NCBI RefSeq assembly: GCF_024793895.1
Contig: NZ_JANUSB010000015.1
Span: 1,240,001 to 1,304,000 of the forward strand
From: Serratia sp. AKBS12
GTDB lineage: Bacteria > Pseudomonadota > Gammaproteobacteria > Enterobacterales > Enterobacteriaceae
DNA length: 64,000 nucleotides
Direction of reading: 5' to 3'
How positions within the stretch are numbered: the stretch's first letter is position 1; every line of letters starts with the position of its first letter. Shown piece after piece: positions 8,446 to 16,614 of the stretch. The position numbers were made by a program, and so were the translations under genes. Below the pieces are notes generated by a model. It saw only the letters and a program-made list of their open reading frames with translations, had not been told where the DNA came from and did not search any database.

Positions 8446-9021
8446 ATGACAATGTCCCAATCAAACCTGTTAAAAAACAATGAAGTAAGTGCAATGCCGA
8501 GCAATCTTGAACTTTTTTATGGATTTTTAACCCTTGGGTTGATCGGCTTTGGCGGCGTATTGCCACTGGCGCACCGGATGCTGGTAGAAGATCGCCGCTG
8601 GCTGAGCGGTGAGCAGTTCACTGAACTGCTGGGGCTGTGTCAGTTTTTGCCCGGCGGTAACGTAATCAATCTTTCCGTGGCGGTCGGTATGGAGTTTCGC
8701 GGCCTGCGTGGCGCCTGCTGTGCGCTGTTGGGGTTGATTTGCGCTCCCACTGCGATAGTGGTCGGGTTGGGAGTGGTTTATAGCCGTTTTCAGCATAATG
8801 CCGACGTGCAACATGTGTTCGCCGGGCTGGCAGCGGCGGCGGCCGGCCTGTTGCTGTCTACCGCACTGAAAATGCTGATACCGCTGCGCGGGCGTTGGCT
8901 GGCATTGACGGTAGTAGCGCTCTGCCTGATGGCCATTGCCTGGCTGAGATTGCCGCTGTTACCGACCATGCTGGTATTGGCGCCACTCAGCATCCTGCTG
9001 GCATGGAGAAAATGGCTATGA
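8446..9021 (+). CDS. Chromate transporter (CHR) family, first half-protein
   Basis: A membrane protein of about 190 residues forming one CHR domain: FYGFLTLGLIGFGGVLPLA opens the first helix and GLCQFLPGGNVINLSVAVG carries the conserved loop. Short-chain CHR proteins work as pairs of half-proteins with opposite topology, pumping chromate out or moving related oxyanions. The gene overlaps the second half by four bases (ATGA). The start is unsure: ATGs at 8446, 8452 and 8494 are all possible, and 8494 gives the length most typical of the domain. It is regulated, presumably, by the divergent LysR gene. Confidence 0.8.
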   Translation: MTMSQSNLLKNNEVSAMPSNLELFYGFLTLGLIGFGGVLPLAHRMLVEDRRWLSGEQFTELLGLCQFLPGGNVINLSVAVGMEFRGLRGACCALLGLICAPTAIVVGLGVVYSRFQHNADVQHVFAGLAAAAAGLLLSTALKMLIPLRGRWLALTVVALCLMAIAWLRLPLLPTMLVLAPLSILLAWRKWL

Positions 9022-9539
9022 TCCCAGTGTTGATTTCCTTGGCGCTTATCTTCACCGAGCTCTCGCTGATGGCGTTCGGTGGCGGTTTTACCATCTTGCC
9101 GGAAATGCAGCGTCAGGTGGTAGAAGTGCATCAGTGGATGGATGCGCAGGAGTTTAACGCCCTGTTTGCCATGGCGCAGGCTGCGCCCGGGCCCAACATG
9201 ATGATTGTACCGCTGATCGGCTGGCACGTTGCCGGCTGGGCCGGGCTGCTGGTATCGTCGATTGCCAAGTTCGGCCCATCGTCGATAGTCACGCTGCTGG
9301 TGATGGGGGTTTGGAAACGCTTTAAGGATCGGCCATGGCGGCGCAACGTACAGGCGGGGCTGGTGCCGGTGACCGTCGGACTGGTGGCAGCCAGCGGCGT
9401 ATTGATTGCCGAGTCGTCTGCCACCGACTGGCGCCTGGCCCTGCTGATCGTTATCGCCACCGCCGCCGGCATCAACAAACGTCTTCATCCGTTGTGGGTG
9501 CTGGCCGGCGGGGCGGTATTGGGCTTGCTGTTCGCCTGA
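9018..9539 (+). CDS. Chromate transporter (CHR) family, second half-protein
   Basis: A membrane protein of about 173 residues, the partner CHR domain: LIFTELSLMAFGGGFTILPEM at the first helix and LFAMAQAAPGPNMMIVPLIGW at the conserved Pro-Gly loop. The ATG at 9018 overlaps the stop of the first half (ATGA), the usual sign of translational coupling; ATGs at 9003 and 9012 are alternatives. Together the two genes should form one transporter. Whether it moves chromate, sulfate or something else cannot be read from sequence. Confidence 0.82.
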   Translation: MIPVLISLALIFTELSLMAFGGGFTILPEMQRQVVEVHQWMDAQEFNALFAMAQAAPGPNMMIVPLIGWHVAGWAGLLVSSIAKFGPSSIVTLLVMGVWKRFKDRPWRRNVQAGLVPVTVGLVAASGVLIAESSATDWRLALLIVIATAAGINKRLHPLWVLAGGAVLGLLFA

Positions 9540-9555
9540 ACCAGGCGCGCTGCCG

Positions 9556-10563
9556 TCAGCGGGCGCTCAGTGCCTTCAACAGTGCCTGGTTGAATTTCTC
9601 CGGTTCCTCCATCTGCGGCGCGTGCCCCATGCCGGGGAACTCGACCAGGGTGGCATGTGGAATCAGCTGCGCTACCTGTTTGCCCAGCACGTTGTAATGG
9701 CCGAGCTGCGCCTTGACCTCCGGCGGAGCGATATCGCTGCCGATGGCGGTGGTATCGGCAGTGCCGATCATCAGCGTGGTCGGCGTCTGCAGGTCCTTGA
9801 ATTCATAATAGACCGGCTGGGTAAAGATCATGTCGTAGATTAGCGCCGAGTTCCACGCCACCCGCTGTTTGCCCGGACCGTTGTTCAGGCCGGCGAGCAT
9901 ATCCACCCAGCGATCGTACTGCGGCTTCCAGCGACCAACGTAGTAGGTTTTCAATTCGTACTGCTTGATGCCTTCGGCCGAGGTTTTCAGTTCACGCTGG
10001 TACCATTGATCGATGCTACGCCACGGTACGCCTTTGGCTTTCCAGTCTTCCAGCCCAATAGGGTTGATCATCACCAGCCGCTGGGTGGCTTGCGGGTACA
10101 TCAATGCATAACGGGTCGCCAGCATGCCGCCCGTCGAATGCCCAATCACCGTCACCTTGTCGATTTTCAGTTTTTCCAGCAGCGCGTGGGTATTTTGCGC
10201 CAGTTGCTGGAAGCTGTACTGATAATAGGAGGGCTTGGTGGAAGTGCAAAACCCTATCTGATCCGGCGCGATCACCCGGTAGCCGGCACGGCTTAGCCCC
10301 TTGATGGTGTCTTCCCAGGTTGCGCCGCAGAAATTTTTGCCGTGCATCAGCACCACCGTCTGACCGTTCGCCTCCCCGCTGGGTGCCACGTCCATATAGC
10401 CCATGCTCAACGATTGGTTTTGCGAACTGAAGGTGAATTTTTGCAGCGGATAAGGGTAGTGGAAGCCTTCCAGCTCCTGACCGTATTTTGCGGCGTCGTC
10501 GGCGGCGGCGCCAAAGGAAATCAAAGCGCCCAACAGCAGGGCGCAACGGGAAATTCTCAGCAT
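9556..10563 (-). CDS. Secreted alpha/beta hydrolase
   Basis: 335 residues with a signal peptide (hydrophobic core then a cut near GAAA-DD) and an alpha/beta-hydrolase fold. The nucleophile elbow is GHSTGG with Ser143; the oxyanion block is LMHGKNFCG; the catalytic His is in GMGHAPQ near the C-terminus. It resembles periplasmic hydrolases of the epoxide hydrolase/haloalkane type in fold only, so the substrate cannot be named. It converges on the CHR gene pair, with 16 bases between stops. Confidence 0.85.
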   Translation of the reverse strand: MLRISRCALLLGALISFGAAADDAAKYGQELEGFHYPYPLQKFTFSSQNQSLSMGYMDVAPSGEANGQTVVLMHGKNFCGATWEDTIKGLSRAGYRVIAPDQIGFCTSTKPSYYQYSFQQLAQNTHALLEKLKIDKVTVIGHSTGGMLATRYALMYPQATQRLVMINPIGLEDWKAKGVPWRSIDQWYQRELKTSAEGIKQYELKTYYVGRWKPQYDRWVDMLAGLNNGPGKQRVAWNSALIYDMIFTQPVYYEFKDLQTPTTLMIGTADTTAIGSDIAPPEVKAQLGHYNVLGKQVAQLIPHATLVEFPGMGHAPQMEEPEKFNQALLKALSAR

Positions 10564-10641
10564 TCTGAAGTCCTTATAAAAAAGCCAACAAGACCCTGAG
10601 TATAATGCCTCACTGCGGGTTGTCTGCCAGTATATGGCTTA

Positions 10642-11544
10642 TCAGGCGCTTTTTCGCCGTAATAGCGCAAAGTGGCGCGGTTTTGAAAACATCACCAGGT
10701 TACCCAGCAGGATCAGGCACAGTCCAAGCACCGCGTTCGGGCGCCATTGATAGCCTTCGTACAGGGTGGAAATGGTCAATGCCACCAGTGGGAACAGCAG
10801 GGTACTGTAGGCCGCCGCGCCGGAGCCGATACGTCCCAGCAGGCTGAAATAGGCGGCGAAGGCGATCACCGAACCAAAAATGGCCAGATAGAATAACGAA
10901 GCCAGATACCGGCTATCCCAGCTAATCTGTAGCGATGATCCTTGGGCTACGGCAACCGCGCCCATCAATAGCGCGCCGTAAGTCATGGCATACGTATTGG
11001 TTGACAGTATATCCAGCCCGCGCCGCTGGTGCCGGCTGCTGATCATATTACCCAGCGAAAATCCGTAGGTGCCCAGCGCGCTCAGACCGATGCCCTTCAG
11101 CAGTTCCGGTGCCGGTTGACTGGCCGCCAGATCGTGCCAGAACAGGGCGACGATACCGGTCAGTCCCAGCAGCGCGGCGGGCAGCAGCGTCGGGCTGGGG
11201 CGTTGGCGGAAGAAGAAAATGCTGTTGAGCGCGTTGAACAGCACCGCCATGGAAAAGATCACCGACTCCAGGCCACTGCTGATATAGCCGGCTGCCTGAT
11301 AAAAGCAATAAAAGTTGAAGCCGAATACACAGCCACCCTGCAACAGGCAAAACAGGTGGTCGCGCATGCTGATGCTGCGCAGCCGGCGCAGCAGCAGCAG
11401 CGCAACCCACATCGTCAGCGCGGCCAGCAGAAAGCGGTAGCTGATGGATAGCGCAATGGCGACCGCTCCTTCCTGCTGAAGGGTAATGGCAATCCAGGTA
11501 GTGCCCCAGATCAGCACCACGGCAAGGTAAAGCAACGCGTTCAT
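10642..11544 (-). CDS. EamA (DMT) family transporter
   Basis: A 300-residue, ten-helix permease made of two EamA repeats; ALLYLAVVLIWGTTWIAITL opens the first and the repeat restarts near residue 150. DMT proteins of this sort usually export amino acids or other small metabolites. I took the ATG at 11544 because GGAG lies eight bases upstream; a GTG at 11553 is also open. It is divergent from an AraC-type regulator, which probably controls it. Confidence 0.85.
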   Translation of the reverse strand: MNALLYLAVVLIWGTTWIAITLQQEGAVAIALSISYRFLLAALTMWVALLLLRRLRSISMRDHLFCLLQGGCVFGFNFYCFYQAAGYISSGLESVIFSMAVLFNALNSIFFFRQRPSPTLLPAALLGLTGIVALFWHDLAASQPAPELLKGIGLSALGTYGFSLGNMISSRHQRRGLDILSTNTYAMTYGALLMGAVAVAQGSSLQISWDSRYLASLFYLAIFGSVIAFAAYFSLLGRIGSGAAAYSTLLFPLVALTISTLYEGYQWRPNAVLGLCLILLGNLVMFSKPRHFALLRRKSA

Positions 11545-11712
11545 GTATCGCACTCCAGAATAAAGAGTGCCGATTATCCACCGTGCCCGAGCCTGCGGCT
11601 TTCAACGGGTTGCGCCACTTGCATATTCTTGCGCATTTTTGCTCCGGGCGGCTGGTGCGCCTGAGTGGCAGGCTTTAAACTGACACGGTTTTTACTGCGT
11701 GCGGGGCAGATT

Positions 11713-12585
11713 ATGTCGAAATACCAGGCGTTTGAAACGCTAAGGCAACACAAGGCCCGGTTGCATCATCATCTGCTGCTGGGGTCTGGCGTAGAGCTGG
11801 CGGCCTGGTCGAACTGCGACGATCGCATCACCCAGGAAAGCGCCGATCACCATACGCTGAGCCTGTACGTGGCCGACGGTTATGAATGCTACCAAAAAGT
11901 GCCCGGCGGCTGGCGCAATGGCGGTGGGCCCGATCGTTTCTGTATTATGCCGCGCCAGTATGAATCGACCTGGGACGTGCGTAGCGATCTGTCATTTGTG
12001 CATCTCTATTGCACCGATCGCCATCTGCGCCAACTGGTTGAACAAACCTGGGATCGCAGCCCGTCCTCGATCAACGTCGAACAAAGAGCCTTTGGCGAAG
12101 ATGCGCAAATTACGCTGCTGTACCGCCAGTTTCTGCTTAATGCGGATTGGCAGGATCGTGCCAATCATCTGGCGTTGAGCAGCGCCAGCAGTATGCTGAT
12201 GGCGCATTTGATCCAGCATTACACCCATCTGCAATGGCGGTTGCCAACGGTGCGCGGCGGGCTGGCGCCAGCGGTGCTCAAGCGGGTAACCGATTTTGTC
12301 ACCAGCCATCTGGATCAACCGTTGCTGTTGGTCGATCTGGCGGCGCTGGCGGGCTTGAGCGAATTCCATTTCGCCCGGATGTTCAAGCATGATACCGGCC
12401 TGGCTCCGCATCAATATGTGATGCGGGCCAGGCTGCAGCAGGCGGAAAGGCTGCTGCGTCATAGCCCGTTGCCGTTAACGCAGATCGCGCTGGAGTGCGG
12501 TTTCAGCTCTGCCAGTCATTTCAGTAACCGCTTCAGGCAGGCCTATGGCCACACGCCGCAATCGCTGCGCCGAGCGCGCGATTAG
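11713..12585 (+). CDS. AraC family regulator next to EamA exporter
   Basis: About 290 residues. The C-terminal third has two helix-turn-helix units of the AraC type (ALAGLSEFHFARMFKHDTG and IALECGFSSASHFSNRFRQ), with YGHTPQSLR ending the domain. The N-terminal 180 residues should be the effector part. I start at the ATG at 11713; an upstream GTG at 11665 is in frame without a clear ribosome site. It is divergent from the EamA transporter gene, so it may sense the exported compound. Confidence 0.85.
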   Translation: MSKYQAFETLRQHKARLHHHLLLGSGVELAAWSNCDDRITQESADHHTLSLYVADGYECYQKVPGGWRNGGGPDRFCIMPRQYESTWDVRSDLSFVHLYCTDRHLRQLVEQTWDRSPSSINVEQRAFGEDAQITLLYRQFLLNADWQDRANHLALSSASSMLMAHLIQHYTHLQWRLPTVRGGLAPAVLKRVTDFVTSHLDQPLLLVDLAALAGLSEFHFARMFKHDTGLAPHQYVMRARLQQAERLLRHSPLPLTQIALECGFSSASHFSNRFRQAYGHTPQSLRRARD

Positions 12586-12587
12586 CG

Positions 12588-13802
12588 TTACGCATTATCC
12601 TCTTCCACCGCAGCGTATAGCCGTTGCAGAATATCCGGAAAGGCCGATTGTACCCGGTTCCAGCTCGGTACAAACGGTTTGTTCTCGCCGGGGTTTTCAG
12701 TAAACGCCTGTCCGGCGTGGGAAATGACGTTCGAAAACAGTTCGACCGCCGACTCTTCGCTGTGACGATCGAAGGTGAGCCCGTTCATTTTTGCGTCGTG
12801 TTCAAAGGCGTCGATCATATCCAGTGCGGTGCGGTAATAGGTGGCGCGCAGCACGCGGAATGAATCCGCAGTCACGTTGACGCCTTGAATGGCCAATTTG
12901 CGATACAGCGCTTTGGTAATATCCGCTGCCATACGTTGCAGACCACCGTTCGGATCGTTTTCCGACACCGGCTGATGCTTATGGTCATAATTGTCGGCGA
13001 TATCCACCTGACAAATACGGTTGGTCGCGGTATTGCGGTGTATTTCCGACAGTACGCCGATCTCCAGCCCCCAGTCGCTGGGAATACGCAGGTTATTGAG
13101 GATATGGCTACGCATGGCGAATTCGCCGGAAAGCGGGTAGCGGTAGCTGCGTAGATACTCGAGGAAATCAGAGTTGCCATACACTTTTTGCAATGATTTC
13201 AATAGCGGAAATACCAGCAAGCGACCGACCCGGCCATTCAGTTTGCCATTGGCGACGCGGGCATAATAGCCTTTGCAGAAGTCGTAGTGAAAATGGGGGT
13301 TGGCTACCGGATACAGCAGGCGAGCCAGCATCTGACGATCATAAGTGACGATGTCACAATCATGCAGCGCGACGCAGCTGCTGCGACGCGACGCCAGCGT
13401 ATAGCCGACGCAGAACCAGACATTACGGCCTTTACCCGGTTCGCTGGGGGCCAGTCCTTCACTGCCCAGCTGTTTGGCAATGGCCTGCAAGCGCGGGCCA
13501 TCGTTCCACAGAATTCGATGTCGTTGCGGCAGCCGCGAGAAGAACGCTTTGGCATGTTCGAACTGCTGGCGGTCGGCGCGATCCAATCCGATGACGATTT
13601 CCTCCAGATAGGGTACCTGCGCCAACGTGTTGATAATGTTGTCCAGCGCCGGTCCTTCCAGTTCCGAATACAGCGAAGGCAATATCAATCCCATGGTGTT
13701 GCGGCCGGAAAAGACTTGCAGCTCATACTCCAGCTCTGCCAAATCGCGCCGAGTGAGATTATGGAAATTGGTAATGATGCCATCCTGATAAAAGTCACTC
13801 AT
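12588..13802 (-). CDS. Glycosyltransferase, glucosyl/mannosyl-3-phosphoglycerate synthase type
   Basis: 404 residues resembling GT81/GT55-like retaining transferases that move a sugar from a nucleotide sugar to 3-phosphoglycerate. The metal-binding DxD is ALHDCD (Asp148 and Asp150). RNTMGLILPSLYSEL near the N-terminus and PGKGRNVWF fit the nucleotide-sugar site. The ATG at 13802 is supported by GGGAGA seven bases upstream, while the longer frame from 13823 has no such site. It follows the HAD phosphatase gene with an eight-base overlap; that enzyme would act on this enzyme's product. Together they should make glucosylglycerate or mannosylglycerate, a compatible solute. Which sugar is used is not decided here. 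Confidence 0.78.
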   Translation of the reverse strand: MSDFYQDGIITNFHNLTRRDLAELEYELQVFSGRNTMGLILPSLYSELEGPALDNIINTLAQVPYLEEIVIGLDRADRQQFEHAKAFFSRLPQRHRILWNDGPRLQAIAKQLGSEGLAPSEPGKGRNVWFCVGYTLASRRSSCVALHDCDIVTYDRQMLARLLYPVANPHFHYDFCKGYYARVANGKLNGRVGRLLVFPLLKSLQKVYGNSDFLEYLRSYRYPLSGEFAMRSHILNNLRIPSDWGLEIGVLSEIHRNTATNRICQVDIADNYDHKHQPVSENDPNGGLQRMAADITKALYRKLAIQGVNVTADSFRVLRATYYRTALDMIDAFEHDAKMNGLTFDRHSEESAVELFSNVISHAGQAFTENPGENKPFVPSWNRVQSAFPDILQRLYAAVEEDNA

Positions 13803-14622
13803 GTTCAATTCTCCCGTCTTCACTGCCCATCAGAAAATGATCCAGTCCTTCGCGCCAGCCTGCCGGCCCCGGTTGGCGCGTGCGGTATAGCTGACCGGGA
13901 AAATCCCCAGGCAGCGCCAGCGGCCCGGTTTGCTGCCCGCGGATCAGCACCGCGTAATCGGTCGCATGCAATAAGGAAATATCGTTTGGCCCATCGCCGA
14001 GACTGAGCGTGGTGAAAGGTTGGCACCGTTGCCATTGATAGTATTTGGTCAGCCAGCGAGCGGCATTGCCTTTGCTGACCTCGCGGCCCATCACGTGGTA
14101 AAAGCGACCGCCGCGCGTCAAGGTCAGATTGCGCAGGGCTAACAGCGTCTGGAACGTCTCCAGCTGCTGGTCGCTGCCAGACCAGCGGATAGGCTCGGAG
14201 CCGGCGCGCTGGCGCGCCAAATGTGCTTCGGACAACCTCAGTCCGGTCCACTCGGCCACGGTTGCGTCGTCGACGTCGGCAAAACCGCTGAAGGCAAAGC
14301 CGGTTTGTCGGCGCAGTTCAGCCAGTTCCGCCAGCAGGCTGGGGTACTCCGCGCCGAACAGTTGCGTGTCCTGTTGCCAGTCGGCAGGAAACACAATCTG
14401 CGCACCGTTTTCGGCAATGAACGGCAGTGCGCCCAAACCGAGTTGCTGTTGCAGTTGCAGCACCTCTGCCGCTGTTTTGCTGGTGGTGACGATCACCGGC
14501 ACCTTGGCCTGCGCCAGTCGATCCAGCCACGGTTTTGCGGCATCCCAACGGTAGCTGTGATGATCCAGCAGCGATCCGTCCAGGTCGGTAAAAATAAGCA
14601 GGTCGGCAAGTGATTTACGCAT
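13795..14622 (-). CDS. HAD phosphatase, mannosyl/glucosyl-3-phosphoglycerate phosphatase (YedP-like)
   Basis: 275 residues of the HAD superfamily, Cof/MPGP type. Motif I is DLDGS with nucleophile Asp13 and acid/base Asp15; motif II is VTTSKT; the metal-binding motif IV is SLGDGPND. It should remove phosphate from glycosyl-3-phosphoglycerate. E. coli keeps a YedP of this family without an evident partner; here the partner synthase overlaps its end, which gives the family a clear context. A GGAGATG ribosome site lies just upstream of the start. Confidence 0.8.
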   Translation of the reverse strand: MRKSLADLLIFTDLDGSLLDHHSYRWDAAKPWLDRLAQAKVPVIVTTSKTAAEVLQLQQQLGLGALPFIAENGAQIVFPADWQQDTQLFGAEYPSLLAELAELRRQTGFAFSGFADVDDATVAEWTGLRLSEAHLARQRAGSEPIRWSGSDQQLETFQTLLALRNLTLTRGGRFYHVMGREVSKGNAARWLTKYYQWQRCQPFTTLSLGDGPNDISLLHATDYAVLIRGQQTGPLALPGDFPGQLYRTRQPGPAGWREGLDHFLMGSEDGRIEHE

Positions 14623-15116
14623 TTCATCTCCATTCTATTGCGAGGCCGTCGCGAATAAATAGGCGGATTACTTTGTGATGACGTCAGGCAGGGGGCATAA
14701 CAGCGGATAAACATAGCGCGAGAACGATGATGATGTTGTGCCTCCTTACCCAGATATTTGTGAATGACGTCACAATTAACCCTAACGGCTAATCATCAAA
14801 TGCGCAAGTCAGCCGCCGTGGCGCTCTGTGGTTATACCGCCGGCAAATAACGTGATCGGTTACCCAATTATGCAACTGCGCGCCGTTATGGTGCATGTCG
14901 CTCCTCGCATTGTGCGATTGTTGTGCAATAGTTATCAGTTAATGGCAATTATGTTAACCATCGCTTCCAGCGCCGTGCGCCCGGTATGCCGTCTGGCGCG
15001 TTAATTCCTTGAGCTTTTTATTATTGGCACAGGCCATGCATGGTGTTTGGCACCGCCTGTTAGATAACTAACAGGAAGCCTGAAACTGACAACCAGACAA
15101 CAGCGGGCGGACTCTG
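14623..15116. promoter_or_regulatory. Long divergent intergenic region with two TGACGTCA palindromes
   Basis: 494 bases separate the glycosylglycerate operon (leftward) from the RpiR regulator (rightward). I see no gene. Two exact copies of the palindrome TGACGTCA occur at 14679-14686 and 14765-14772, 86 bases apart, both nearer the glycosylglycerate operon. They could be operator half-sites for an unknown regulator. The rest shows AT-rich stretches but no promoter that I can call with confidence. Confidence 0.4.
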
Positions 15117-15986
15117 ATGAAACATCCGGACGTTATGGCACAAATCGAAGCATCGTTTGCGCTGCAAACCCCGACCGGCAAGCGCATTGCCGGCTATTTG
15201 CTGGCGAATCTGGCGCAGATACCGTTTGAAACCGCTGACAGTATTGCGCGCAGCACTGCCACCAGCGGCATTTCGGTGGGGCGCTATTTACGCAGTCTGG
15301 GCTACCGCAATCTTGACGATTTGAAACGCACGCTACGCGAGCAGAGCAGCGCGCTACCTCAGCCGTGGGGGGTGACCGATCGGCTGGGCGCCTATCGCCA
15401 GCGCAGGGCGCTGCCCGAGCAGCAAAAGTTGCGCCAGGCGTTGACGCTGGAGCTGGAGGCGATCGAATACGTCTATCAACTGGCGGGCAGCGACGCTTTT
15501 GCCAGCGTCAGCCGCCAACTGGCGCTGGCGGAGGCGGTATTTGTTATTGGCATTCAATCGACACGCGGTATAGCCAACGCGTTCTATAGCCACCTGGAGT
15601 ATCTGCGGCCGCGGGTGTATTACGCCGATGGCCAATCTGGTACCTACGTCGAGTCGCTGAACTCGGAGTTTTCTGCGCCATATCTGGTGCTGACCGATAC
15701 CCGAGCCTATTCGACCATGGCGCAAAAATACTGCCAGGCGGCCAGCGCTCGGGGGCTGCGACTGGCACTTATTACCGACATTTACTGCCCGTGGGCACGA
15801 GATTATCCGGTGGATTTACTGCAGGTGAAAACCGACACCGGCCAGTTCTGGGATTCGCCGGCGCCGCTGGGCTGTCTGTTCAATCTGTTACTGTCGGCAG
15901 TGGTCGAGCTTGGTGGAACCGCCGTAGAACAACGTTTGGCGCAAAACCGCAGGCTACAGAAAGAATTGGGGCAATTCGAATCTTAA
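15117..15986 (+). CDS. MurR/RpiR family regulator upstream of ddp genes
   Basis: 289 residues: an N-terminal RpiR helix-turn-helix (about 1-80, with SIARSTATSGISVGRYLRSLG as the DNA-reading part) and a SIS domain from about residue 125 (VFVIGIQSTRGIANAFY). SIS domains bind phosphosugars, and relatives include MurR, which senses MurNAc-6-phosphate. It lies 18 bases upstream of ddpX in the same direction and is probably part of, or controls, the ddp unit. Its ligand may be a cell-wall sugar, by inference only. Confidence 0.85.
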   Translation: MKHPDVMAQIEASFALQTPTGKRIAGYLLANLAQIPFETADSIARSTATSGISVGRYLRSLGYRNLDDLKRTLREQSSALPQPWGVTDRLGAYRQRRALPEQQKLRQALTLELEAIEYVYQLAGSDAFASVSRQLALAEAVFVIGIQSTRGIANAFYSHLEYLRPRVYYADGQSGTYVESLNSEFSAPYLVLTDTRAYSTMAQKYCQAASARGLRLALITDIYCPWARDYPVDLLQVKTDTGQFWDSPAPLGCLFNLLLSAVVELGGTAVEQRLAQNRRLQKELGQFES

Positions 15987-16004
15987 TCGAAATGGAATAT
16001 TTAA

Positions 16005-16565
16005 ATGAGTGACAACGTAACTTTAATCGATCTGGCGCAGCAGTTTCCGAGCTTGGATATCGACCTCAAATACGCCAGCGCAGACAACCTGACCGGCAGA
16101 CCGATTTATTGCCAGGCACGCTGCCTGCTGCACCCGGCAGCCGTGCCTGGCTTGGAACGCAGTATCAACGTTGCGCGTCTGGCAGGTTTTACCCTGCGGG
16201 TGCTGGATGCCTATCGACCGCAGCAGGCGCAGGCGCTGCTGTGGCAAGCATGCCCAGACTCGCGTTACGTCACCGATACCCACATCGGTTCGCACCACAG
16301 CCGTGGGGTGGCGCTGGACGTCACCTTGCTGGATCACGCCGGCCACGCGCTGGATATGGGCACCGCGTTTGACGAGATGAACCCGCGTTCCCATCCGTTT
16401 TATCCCGATCTGCCGCCACAGGTGCAGTGCAACCGACTGCTGCTGAATGCGGTGATGGCCGCCGGGGGATTTATCGGCATCGCCAGCGAATGGTGGCACT
16501 TTGAACTGCCTAACGCCATGGCTTTTCCGTTGCTCAGTGACCGCTTCGCCTGTTTTAGCGACTGA
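16005..16565 (+). CDS. ddpX: D-alanyl-D-alanine dipeptidase
   Basis: 186 residues of the VanX/DdpX zinc dipeptidase family. Zinc ligands and catalytic groups are visible: His98 and Asp105 in SHHSRGVALD, and Glu162 with His165 in SEWWHFE; LDAYRP near residue 70 carries the transition-state Arg. It splits D-Ala-D-Ala to D-alanine in the cytoplasm, allowing use of the dipeptide released from cell walls. It is the first gene of the ddpXABCDF set; the transporter genes that follow bring the dipeptide in. Here it probably feeds nutrition rather than vancomycin resistance, since no other van gene is present. Confidence 0.93.
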   Translation: MSDNVTLIDLAQQFPSLDIDLKYASADNLTGRPIYCQARCLLHPAAVPGLERSINVARLAGFTLRVLDAYRPQQAQALLWQACPDSRYVTDTHIGSHHSRGVALDVTLLDHAGHALDMGTAFDEMNPRSHPFYPDLPPQVQCNRLLLNAVMAAGGFIGIASEWWHFELPNAMAFPLLSDRFACFSD

Positions 16566-16614
16566 CGGTTTACCCCATTAAAACAACGATAGACCACTTC
16601 ATCAGGAGCGTTTT

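Noticed and set aside
16005-16565. ddpX as a vancomycin-resistance vanX
   Set aside because: No vanH, vanA-type ligase or VanRS genes nearby, and the peptide transporter genes that follow match the nutritional ddp operon.
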